A stretch of 64,000 nt of DNA from Pisaster brevispinus (Eukaryota; Echinodermata; Asteroidea; Forcipulatida; Asteriidae). Made by a program: the position numbers and the translations under genes. Shown in pieces: positions 19,251-31,200 of this stretch. The notes beneath the pieces are model-generated. The model was not told the origin of the DNA. It did no database searches and saw nothing but the letters and a program-made list of their open reading frames with translations. The first letter of the stretch is position 1. Every line of letters starts with the position of its first letter. The stretch spans positions 4,508,329 to 4,572,328 of the forward strand of contig JAMKCF010000012.1 of NCBI GenBank assembly GCA_023634235.1, in the 5' to 3' direction.

Positions 19251-22200
19251 ATGAAAGTCTTCGTGTTCTTAACGGCAATCAGCCTCGTTATAGTCCAAGT
19301 TATTAAGGTTAGTTCTTCTTCAATCTTTTAAAAAGGATTTATTAATCTTTATTCTCACTGTAATGCACGTGACTTTGAAATCATTGGTGACATGGGCATA
19401 GGCGTATTTAAAGGGGCACGCCGGCTTCGTTGGGCTATTTGGGCTACAAAATAGGCTAACATATGACTTCAAAGGTCTTCCAGGAATGGAGAAGAAAGGT
19501 TCCTAAGAGAAACCATCAAATTTTGCCGTTTTTGAGCATTTTTCAAAAAACGAAGGTCACGTAATTTATCCGAACCAAAAAAGTGGTTCGGATAAATCAC
19601 GTGATCTTCGGAGATAGTTTTACTTCCAGCCGTATAAAAGTAAATTACTGAACCAAATTTAAATCTGTTTAAAAAAAATTATTCATGAGTATTTGACAAA
19701 AAAGACTAAGTATTCAGATTATTGATACAATTTGTAAATAATGATGAAAAATCGAACGTAAGATTCGCATTCAGAGAGTCCGTGCAACCGAAGCGTGTTT
19801 TACGGCGCACCAGCGTGGGAGCTAGCGGAACGTAAACCTAGGGGCATATCCCGTTCAGCCTGTGCCGTGTCTCGTGGGGCCAGAGAGACAAGCCCGGGCA
19901 TGAACTCCCCAGCTTGCCGGTCTAGCCGTGAGCTTGGGAGCTTGTCGGAGGGGTAGGGAGCCAGACCAACAATTACATTTTTTAGGAGGGTTTCAGTCTG
20001 ATACCCTAGCTATTATCCCCTAACTCCTGCAACGTGTTGCCTGCGCTACACACGCGGGACGACAACGGGGAATATTTATCCCATACAGCTGGTCTACTTC
20101 TATGATAGCTGCACAATGTCCACCCCCCATATTGCTGCTTTTGCTGGCTTTCCCTTTGGATTTATCGTTGTTGTTTTTTTACTTTTTACTTTTCGTTGGA
20201 CCACCTTCTAGGTGTTTTTCCTTGCGATGTTTTTTTGTACCGATCCTTGGATGTCGAAGAAACGTTCTCCATTGCAAGTACATACACTCTGATGGTATTA
20301 CCAATACTTAGTACGTCGTCGTACACAGAATACAGGTTGGGGTGCGTTTTCGCGGTCGTAACCAATAACTGTTTCAATGGCAAGATCAACCGAAACAGTT
20401 ATTGGTTACGACCGCGAGCGGACTTCGACAAGGACTGACCATAGAGCAAGGAACCTTCCCTTGGACTGACGTCCGTTCATGTCTGTTTTTTAATTTACAC
20501 ATGAATTTGTGCGATGGATATGAAGTCTGGATTTTCATGCCTCACCATTGTTATAATTGATACATAAAAAGAACACTAGTCTACTTACAACATTGCGCAA
20601 CATTGTACGTAAACTATTCAGTTGCAACGGCTGGAAAAGCGTATAAGCTGACCTTTGACCGCGTTTTGTTTTTTTCACATTTTTCGTTAATTACGTGATA
20701 TTTTGATGAGTTTTTTTTTCACAACAACCATCTAAAAATTATTGTCTGTCATTCCACATCACTATATTAGGTAAACAGTAAGCCGGTGTGTCCCTTTAAT
20801 AAGACAATGCAAGTTAGTACGATGCATGCATACACACTGGACGCGTGTACGTGTTGTATGCATTGTTGGTCAGCAGGTCAACATAAGAACGTTTGTTGCC
20901 AGGCCACAGGGGAATCAATACTGCTGACCTCGAACGAAAAAACAGATGGGCACATGTAGTTGGGCTTATCTATGGTGGCCCTGAAGGGACATCGCATATC
21001 GCAAACGTGCGAAATTTATCGCGAATATGTGCGCACACGTATGCAATGTCGTGAAACAATTCGCGAATATGTGCGCACACGTATGCAATGTCGTGAAACA
21101 ATTCGCGAATATGTGCGCACACGTGTGCAATGTCGTGAAACAATTCGCGAATATGTGCGCACACGTGTGCAATGTCGTGAAACAATTCGCGAATATGTGC
21201 GCACACGTGTGCAATGTCGTGAAACAATTCGCGAATATGTGCGCACACGTATATGCAATGTCGTGAAACAATTCGCGAATATGTGCGCACACGTGTGCAA
21301 TGTCGTGAAACAATTCGCGAATATGTGCGCACACGTGTGCAATGTCGTGAAACAATTCGCGAATATGTGCGCACACGTTTGCGAATTCATTTGCAATGTC
21401 GTGAATTTTATTGCATACCTTGTCGCATACCTTTGGGGTGGTGTCATTTTGCGGGCAATTTGTTAGTAACCTAGGGAGTACGCAAGTGGCCCGGTCCCAT
21501 CTTGTATACCAAAGATACTTCAAGGCAGGAGCTTGGGTACCAGGCAGGTACATTTTAATGTGGCCATGTCTAGCCGGCCAGCCACATGGTGATGGTACAG
21601 CATCATATCACAAAACAAAAGGTCCATGCAAACAATCGTCGGACTATTCTCACTAAAATGAGCACTGGTACAATGGTTAGTATAATAGTTATTCACTTAT
21701 TAGAAAAGCGTGAGGAACAGAGTGCGCTCGAAGGTAAATTAGTCAGACCCTATTTATATCTATTTGTACGTCTCGATCCCAGACTAGCTGCTACAACTCC
21801 CCAGTTCATTAGGAATTTTATTGAATGGTATGCGACAAGGTATGCAATAAAATTCACGACATTGCAAATGAATTCGCAAACGTATGCGCACATATTCCCG
21901 AATTGTTTCACGACATTGCACACGTGTGCGCACATATTCGCGAATTGTTTCACGACATTGCATACGTGTGCGCACATATTCGCGAATTGTTTCACGACAT
22001 TGCATACGTGTGCGCACAAATTCGCGAATTGTTTCACGACATTGCATACGTGTGCCCACATATTCGCAATTTATTTCGCGACATCGCATACGTATGCGCA
22101 CACGTTTGCGATATGCGATGTCCCTTCAGGGCCACCATACTTATCTCTCTTGATAAGCACTGACTTTTGATTCCACATTGTGTGTCTGTGAGTCAGACAG

Positions 22201-25200
22201 GATAATGTCTTATGCATTACATACAGGTAAACAAAAATGCTGTATTTTTCTCCAGAATTAGTAGGTTGGATGCTTTGATCTATACCCCAGCACTAAGGAT
22301 ACTGTTCCCAAACGCTTCTTGGAATGTATAATCCTGTGGTGATGAAAAGGTTCAAATGCGCTTTTTAGTACACTTTTAAGATCTGGATCCCTGTTTCATA
22401 CATTTGAGAAACTGAAATGCATTACGGGGGTAATGCAGTTGTAATTGCATCCTTTATTATAGCTACAGATGACCACCGGTTATTACATATGTTACATCAA
22501 TGTTTGTCAAGTGCTACTCGGATGCACCATCCCTATCGAGTAACATTTACACCATAAAACAACGTAAATGAAGAATCGTGGAAAATGGATTCCCAAATTT
22601 TAGATGATCATTCAAGTATGATTTGTGGGCTTTATTTGCAAGCCCGGTCTTGCTCTTGGTCTTGGTCTCAGACTGTCGGTCTTGGTCTTGGTCTTAGTCT
22701 CGGACGGCTTTGGTCTTGACTACAACAATGCTCCGTAATAAAGGAACTGCACAGGACAGGGACAAGAGCAATGGCTGTTGTAAGCCCCACCCCAAACGTC
22801 TTTCACAATATTGTTTTGTTTTTAAATCTAAACAGGCTGATGACTTGGATTGGGACGGTTTTGGAGAGGTGGATGGCAGTCTATATAAACTCACACGTAC
22901 GTAGACATTTGGGCATTTAAAGTTGGCACAGTGGTTCCCTCCTTGCATATCAACTCGGTTTGTGACACGGGTTTGATTCCCGGACTGGAGCTTTGCACGG
23001 ATGGATTGAGGCTACAGATCCTATTAGATGGGCTTTCCACCCATCATCTAAAACTTGAAAAATTGTCTTCTTCATCTTCACCACACATGTATGCCTCCGG
23101 GTTACAGTGATACTCACTTTTCAGGGCTCCTTGGTTTTATCTTCATCAAAAAATTTTACCTAATAATGTAAATAATTTCTTTGACGTAACTTATGTGAAG
23201 GATTTAATTTGAAGCACAATATACAAATCACCCCACTTTAAAGGCAGGGTATACTTTTGGTAATCACTCAACAAATTAATGACCATAAAAACATACTTGG
23301 TAATGCACTTGAGAGCTGTTGATATTAAAACGTTATTAGAAATGACCCCTTTGAAGTAATGAAGTTCTAGAGAATAAGTAAATAATGTTTAATATGAGAA
23401 AGGCTTCGGCTCTCTCAGGCATCTGAAAGTAAATTTATGCACCAAGGGTGTTTTTTCTTTTATTATTTTTTTTGCAACTTCGATGACCAACTGAGCCAAA
23501 ATTTTCGCAGGTTCCTTTTTTACGCATTATGTCTGGGATACACCAAGTAATGATTCTGGTCTTTGACAATTACCAAAAGTATACACTGTCTTTAACGATA
23601 AGACTACGTCAAAAGGATAGCATTGACTTCAATTGGAACTGGGCATCGCGGTTTCGACTGCAAATTATACCAATCACTGCACATGTGTTTTTCCAAATCT
23701 TGCCTTTCAACCAACAATGAGGCACATTTTAGTCACAGCCTCATTTGTGACACCGAAACAAGGGTTGCGTTTTGGCGGGCTTACCCAAAGGCCGTTTCGG
23801 TTGGTTAGCAAAAACCGAAGCAAGTTTTGTGTTCTTCTAACGTAGATCTGAGATCCTCGGTGAAGATTTGTCAACTTTCAATGTACTGTCAAACGCCGAT
23901 ACCAAAACTAAAGTTAATTTGAAGTTCGCTGAAGTTCGACGCGTTGAGAACCAAACAGTAAAATTGTTTGCATGAAATTAATATAATGATACCCTTTGAT
24001 TGATCCGAATATGTTTATATGCCTAAAACCAAACAAATACAGATTTCAGTCTTTAAAACGGAACACGGTGTTAAAGAGGCTCTCCAGGGTTAAATTCAGT
24101 TTTGTGATGCATTCATTTTCCAAGAGGAAAGTGAGGAAAGTTCCTGCCAGCTGCTTACTTTAATTAAACCACACGGCGGAGATTTGTGGTCAACACACAC
24201 GTGCACAAAGATTGCATTATGAATAAAACAACATTACATACAAACATTATGTACACGCGCGCATCAGCAGACGATCGGCAAGTTCCCGCTGACGGTGTAG
24301 CTGACAAACACGTCACTTCGGAGCAGACCAATCATAATGCAGGTATTGAAGGCTAACGTCATTGCACGTTTATCCAATGAAATCATTGTGTTCATTGCAA
24401 TCATTGTATCCAATGAAATCATTGAGCCTGTAAACCAGTGGTTGTCTTTATCCTTGCGGATAAAGGCAGGGGATCAGTCTAAAGATTCTGTCTCCTAAAC
24501 AGCAAAATGTGTAAAAAAAAATTCTGATAACGCTCTCTTTTGAATCAATATAATTTCGTATAGCGGACACACAATCCCAAATTATGCCACCGAATCCAAT
24601 TTATTATGTAAACATGAATTTTTTTGAAATAAAGAGTAGTCCCTATCTCATGGCTGTTTTTTATTCAAGGGACACAAACATCTGCTGTCCACAATAAATC
24701 AAACATCGATCAATGGGACGACACAGTTTGTTTTCAGTAACTTGATACAGAAATGTCGTGTTATAGGGCAGGAAGAATCATTAATTTCAAATAATCCCCA
24801 AATATGCCACAATCTATCATGCCTGCTGCTAGTTATGACGCACAAGCTCCGACAAAACAAAATGAAATATGGGTAGCTCAAATCCAGGCTGATTGATCGA
24901 TCGGTACCGTGGGAAAGAGTAGGTGTGCAAATTCAAGCTGATTGCAGTAAAAAAAAAAATCAAATAATATAAACCTTGTTACTACCCAGGAAAACGGCCT
25001 AGAAGACCGTCTTATGTTGCCGGCACCCGTCCCATCGTGCCGTCGTCCGTTGCGTTGTGCCGTCATCTGTGACGTTGTACCCCAAACCCCTTTTCGTTTT
25101 ATTTTTCACTAAAACGGGCCCACCTCTAGTTTGATGAAATGCATGTTAGTTGAGTTGTGCGGTTTTTAATAAAGAACAAGTGCCATTTAATAGTGCGCAC

Positions 25201-28200
25201 GGGCAATGTTCAATTGACATATTTTATTTGGAAAAGGTGTAATAAGACTTTGACCTCATTCTATTTTATATAACTATCTCAATGTTTTTAAAACAAAGAA
25301 ACATACAACGTCAAAGTACCGTGCCACATTATCAATCGATTAATTGCCAATAAAGTGGAAAATTACAAGTCTCTATCCTCACGTTAAAACATTGTAAAGA
25401 GAGACTGTATTTAATACGCTTCCATTTGAATTTTGTCAACATCCTTCAACAATGTTGTGACAATGAATCCAGTTAGTTCATTCATGTATTTTGATGATAT
25501 TCTATCAAAGCGGCATTGAATTTGACCATTTGACTGACGCAAAAACTCCCCGCCTTTGAAATGTACAGACCCATTTGTTGTTGATACCCAAGCACGTCAT
25601 TTTTCAAATTTTGTTCTGAAATAGAATCAAGTAATGACAATTAACAACATTTTAACGTAAGGTTGGAGACTTGTCTATCAAAAAGACTCTATCTTAAAAA
25701 AAAAAGTATTTTTTTTTAAATTTCACCTTAAGACCCACTGTAATACCAGCATAGCTGTCACCTGTTTTAATGTATTTTTTCTTGATAGCATTATCCATCG
25801 TCGGATTTAATACTGAACAAAGTTCGACCTACTCAGATCTCTTCCCATCCTCAGAAGCTGTGGACGGGAACGTAGACCATGGTTTCTCTCACACACGTGA
25901 GTATGAGTGAATGTACATTTTGTTTAGTATTAAGTGCAGTTGCAATTATAGCTGCGCAGTTCTTTGTGTAAATTGGATAATGCTTTGTTTGTGTTTAACC
26001 TTATGTTTTTAAACAGTCCTATACTTTGCCTGAACTTTGGGACGGGAACATCACAGATTCGAGCCAAGGGCTTGCCTTGATAGCCGCTTCCAGTGCCTCT
26101 TAATTCGTTGATAAGGCATTATACGCAATTTCATCTCTCATTGGTAATAACTCATACATCAATCAACACAAATCTGGAGGACCTGACCCACGCTTTGGCT
26201 GTGACTGCCCTGTTCTTGCTGAACATAGGACTGTAAATATTGCTGGCTACACATGCTTCCACTATAAACACAGCTCACAGACTTTGGAATGCACTGCCAT
26301 CTCAAACCAGACCGCCAGACAATATTCAAAGGAACACTTATTTTCAACTTTTGTGTTCGTGTTAGTTAATGTTTGATCATCTTTTTTTTCTGGAATGTTT
26401 TTTTACAGGATGTCTCAAAATTTGTACATTTTTTAGACATCTCCAGTTCTTGGGTCCATACCTTTTAAAAAGGCCCCTACAACTTATTTAAGCGCGGATC
26501 CAGGGGTGGTTCCAGGGAGCGGATCCAGGAGGTGGATCCAGAGGGATCCGGACCCATCCCTGCTCTTGATGACTTATTTTTGTTGTCTATTTTTTGCTAC
26601 CTGTTTTTTGTGTTTTTGTCAACTTTAAACTTGTACCACTCAATGATGATAACCCATGACTTCGCTACAGACCTAAGTTCATAATGCTTCCTTGCATTGT
26701 ACTTATAATCGCCTCAACCTTCCTGTAACTTTGTTTGTTTGTTTGTTTGTTGGGGGTGTTTATTTGTTTGTTTGTTCGTTTTGACCCCTCCCTCATAAAA
26801 TAGCTTGATTCGCGCGTGTTGTTAACAATAACGACAAGTGCGGTGATGGGTCAAAGAGCACCATTTCCATAAAGAATTACAGTGCTTCATTTCGGTCAAC
26901 TGAATATGCATTGTTCCACAAGCTGAGAACTATTTGTGAAAACACCTTTGGTGTTTGTTTCTATCCTCTATAAGGATAAGTGTGTTTTGCTTGTTTTTAA
27001 AACAGAGGCGGATGATCGTCCGTTCTGGACAGTTCAACTCAACGAGGAACACTGTATCGGAAAGGTCACCCTTTTCAATCGTAAAGATTGCTGCAGTAAG
27101 TATTGAATTTCAAATTTCAAATTGCAATGTCCTTACCGCTTCTGGCAATATTTAAAAACTGTAGCTTTAATCTTCAAGATGATTATGGTTTGTAATCTAG
27201 TTTCAACTCACAGGAATTTGATTTTGGACGAAGGTTTATTGGACTCGGTAGTTATTGTCCAGATGAAACTATGCATATTTTTTTATCTACTCTTTACGTG
27301 CATTATCGATGTTACTGCCACCAGAGGCCAGACCCCCTCTTTCTCAAAACCCTCTCCCCTCTCTCACCCCTAAAAAAAGAAAAAGAAAAGAAAACAACCC
27401 CATAATAATGATAGTTTGGTTTTTGTTTGTATATATAATATATACATATGACTTTCGCTCCTTGCGAATGGTTTCTCTTAGTAAAATATAAAGTTCCTTC
27501 ATTCAAAATGTGTCTTGGCCACACACTCAATGACTATATGTCTAGCTGCGCCAGTGGTCCTATGCCACCGAGCCACACAATTATCGCTAACAACATCAGG
27601 TCATTCCTGGTCACGATCTCATGGAGCTGCTAGTCCTGAAGATCCTTTTTAAAATTATATACAAAAAAAACTCTTTTCAAAAGCTAATTTTCTCTTCTAA
27701 GTCTAAAAACGACTTTTACCCAAACCACTGCACGTTTTTATCCAAACTTCAGCACTGAGTACGCATGTGCCCGAAGCTCAAAATTGCTTTGGGGCATTAA
27801 TGTTTTCAAACATACACCGGGACAATGTGTGAAGAAAAGGGTAATTAGCACCCCATTATGTTCCCATATTGTTCCCTATAGCTGGTATAGCAAGGGCAAA
27901 GCAAACCAAAGGATGAACCTACATGATTATGGCCGCTCTATAGCCATGTGTCCCATGACACCCAGCACACTGTCTATGCACACTCTCCAAGGCACATTCT
28001 CCATGCATGTGGTAAAAACTATAAGCTCGTAGCAAACCTACCCATCTCGCTGGAGTTGACGTGTGACCATGTGGAAGGTAAACAAATCATGAGTATTCAT
28101 ATTTATGTGGAGGGGTTTCCACACAGAAATATGCCAGAGGCAGATTACTGGACAGGTACTGGTCTTACAGGCCCAATGATTTCATTTGATACAAGATTTA

Positions 28201-31200
28201 ATTGGATAAACGTGCTGTGAGGTAAGCTTTCCCTATCTGTGTTATGATTGGTCGAGGTAACGAGGCGATGTAGTTTGTAAGCTTGCACTTTCTGTCGTCT
28301 GCATGCAGCGTGTACATAATGTTGAGTACATCATGTAGTCTTGTTTTATCCAATGTGTGTACAGAACATGTACCTGTGAATTGACTGCAAGTCTCCGTGT
28401 CAAATGAATGCTAGGTCAAAGGTACATCTGGCAACATCCGGTCAGGATGGTATCTGGTGTTATTCACGAGCCTCGAAGTGTGACGTCAGATGTTCGGGCT
28501 GCCCTTTTGTCCACTATAATAAGTAGTGACATGGCCATTGAACACTAAATGGCCAAAACGACTGAAACCTACAACACATACTTTTATTTTTAACAGGTGA
28601 TCGTTTACAGGATGCTGTTGTCCGAGCCGGGTCCAGTCAGTTCAACACTTTGAATGGACGGTGCGGGGTACCGGTGACAAGTCACCAAGCCGCGGAACTT
28701 GGGGGTATTATTGATGTTTACTGTGACCCACCATTGTTGGCGACTGAAGTCAATGTTGTTCTACCGAACAAACAATACCTGCAGCTGCAGGAAGTGATGA
28801 TTGAAGAGTATCCCATTCAACGGTGCCGTCAACGAGAAAGTATGTCAGACGGATTTTCACTAAATTGTAAAATAGTTTAAGTTGCATCCCCTTAAGAAGA
28901 TCCCCTAACTCTGCCACTTCCAAGGTGGTAACGTAAACTGTGGGCAATTCCTGACCATACGGTAGGACATGGTTGTATGACCTCTTACTGTTGCCCGGAA
29001 CAAAGATGCTTACAAAATAGAAAGACCGCCATAAGCCAATTTTGAAATCTTGCGGACACAACGTATTTAAATGATGAAGTGTGTGTACAGTCGTCGTTAA
29101 ACAATAGTTAGATATATTATTTAGAATGTGTTTTATATAGAACACTAATAAACTGCAAATTTACCTCTAAACCAGGGAGACTCTCTATTCTGAGTGACCC
29201 GACCGAACAAAGCTCTGGATACGATGACCAATTGTTCCCGCCGGAAAAGGCTGCCGATGGTTTCATTGGCAAGGTTCAAAATAAAGGTTTCAGCCACACC
29301 GGTAAGTCATTCTGCTGGACGGTGAAGAAACCTTTTAGCATGCCGTATTAATCCCACTGTCACTTGGAATCAGTACTAGTACATCAGGATGAGTGCGATA
29401 CTATCCCTAATCGACCCCCTTGTCACTATAATCCATTCATCCATATGCGGTTAGCTATATTTATCCTTTTGCTCGGTCGCACTGCCTCACCCACTGCCTC
29501 ATGCATAGGCGCTGGTATGGTCTTGGATGAAATCATGTGACGTAAGCGTTCCATGTCTGTGTTATGATTGGTCGAGTTTACGAGATGATTTAGTTCATCA
29601 GCTTGCACTTTCGATCTTTCTGCATGCAGCGTGTGGATAATGTTGTGTACATCATGTAGAGTTGTTTTATTTACTATGTTATATGAACATGTACGTGTGA
29701 ACTGATTGCGTGTCTCCATGTGGAATGAATGCTAGGTCAAAGATACATCTGGCAACATCCGGTCGGTTAGTATCTGGCGTTATTCACGAGCCTCGAAGTT
29801 TGACGTCAGATATTCGAGCTACCGTTAAGACAGTCTTGAGTGAGCTTGCGCTGTACAATCAAGATGGCGCTGGCTCCTGTTACTGGAGCCGAGAGTACCC
29901 GAAACGTGCCGAGCGCACTCGAAAATGTCCGAACCGCTGTAGGTGTTAACATTTGGTGACTTCCCCCATTAATCAGGGGAAGTGGAGGCAGATCTGGGAT
30001 TAGTCACGTCAAAAAAGATGAAGAAAGGGCAATGACGTTCGTTTGTGGGTTAGTTTCATTAATGATTTTCCTAATTTTCTATTCAAAATATGAATAATCA
30101 TTTCGAAGGTTTGGAGACTGATCCGTGGTGGAGAGTAAATCTTCAAGAAACGCATTGCATCAGTAAAGTGGTTTTGTACAACCGTGCTGATTGCTGCAGT
30201 AAGTATATAAGATTTCCCGGTCATTTGTGGCGAAAAGCAGTCTAGTTCACTTTCATGCTTCCTTATTTTCATCTTCAGTTGAATCTGTCATTTAACTTTA
30301 CTTTGAGGCATGCACATTACATAACAGTATATTCAATAGGAGACTTTGGAACACTAGGTGGCAGCAGACTTACAAGGTATATTTCCAATGTTTATGTAAC
30401 TCTGAGCATGCTCACATTACCAAAAACAATGGATTAACCTGATAAGTCTGCTGCCACCTATCGTCCCAAAAGTCCCGCAATTTAACTTATTATGCACATG
30501 GACTGGCAGTGAGGTCACTAGAGCGCGCCTATGCCTAGGGACTGTAAGTGACCAAAAGAGGAAAAAAGGTCTCTCTTTTGGTCACTCACAGGTCCGAGGA
30601 TCGGATAGACACGCACTAGTGGCTGATGCCAGTCCACACCTCCGTCTTAAAAATGAAACAAGAAAATTAACTTTTCAAGGTTTTATTACTTAACTGTATT
30701 ATTTCAACAATTAACTCATAAGCGATTAATAGATAAAAAATCAACAATAATTAAAGGAACGATTTAAGTTTCCCCAGATTCAATATTTTAGTTGCAGTTC
30801 ACTGTTTACATCATTAGAGGGCGCTGTATTAATTTGTTTAAAGTATTATTGCCCGGTTCGGGAACTATTTCCCGCAAATTATGTGCGCGCGATGTCTTGA
30901 AGCGCGTCTAGTTCATGGTGGTGCAGATTTCATGCACTAGCCTATATAAGATAACCACAGGTGACCGTCTTTCAGCCAACCAGAATACAGAACTAGCAAG
31001 AGATGTGTTATAAAAGGTGCTTTTTTAGCCATGCGAAACCGGTGAGGCAGGAGATTTTGTCCCCCTGGAGATTCTGTCCCCCCATACGATGAACTGTGTA
31101 CAAACTTCTTCTGATAGTGCTCTCTTTTAAATCAACCTCCTTCATCCCATGTTCATTTCCCATTATGGAGACAGAATCTCCGGGGGACAGATTTCTCTAT

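Larger units (their letters stand above)
25789..28839 (+). other. B1 F-type lectin domain 1 (exons 3-5)
   Basis: Triad His74 (FSHT), Arg101, Arg108. Exon 4 is identical to that of A1 and A2, while exons 3 and 5 differ. Exon 5 has SHQAAE where A1 has RYHAKK and QY-LQLQEV where A1 has QR-LQLQEV. Confidence 0.8.

Noticed and set aside
20102..20438. Transposase gene inside the TTAA element
   Set aside because: The frames are short, hydrophobic and differ in frame between B1 and B2. No catalytic motif is visible on either strand.
20970..21430. Possible CRISPR-like array
   Set aside because: Repeats are directly adjacent with no unique spacers, occur as inverted arms of a transposable element, and the genome is eukaryotic.
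20960..22170. Long open frames on both strands across the 42-bp array (up to 195 aa)
   Set aside because: The 42-bp unit is a multiple of three and lacks stops in several frames, so repeats stay open. The peptides are repetitive and shared with the opposite strand; they are artefacts of the foldback element.
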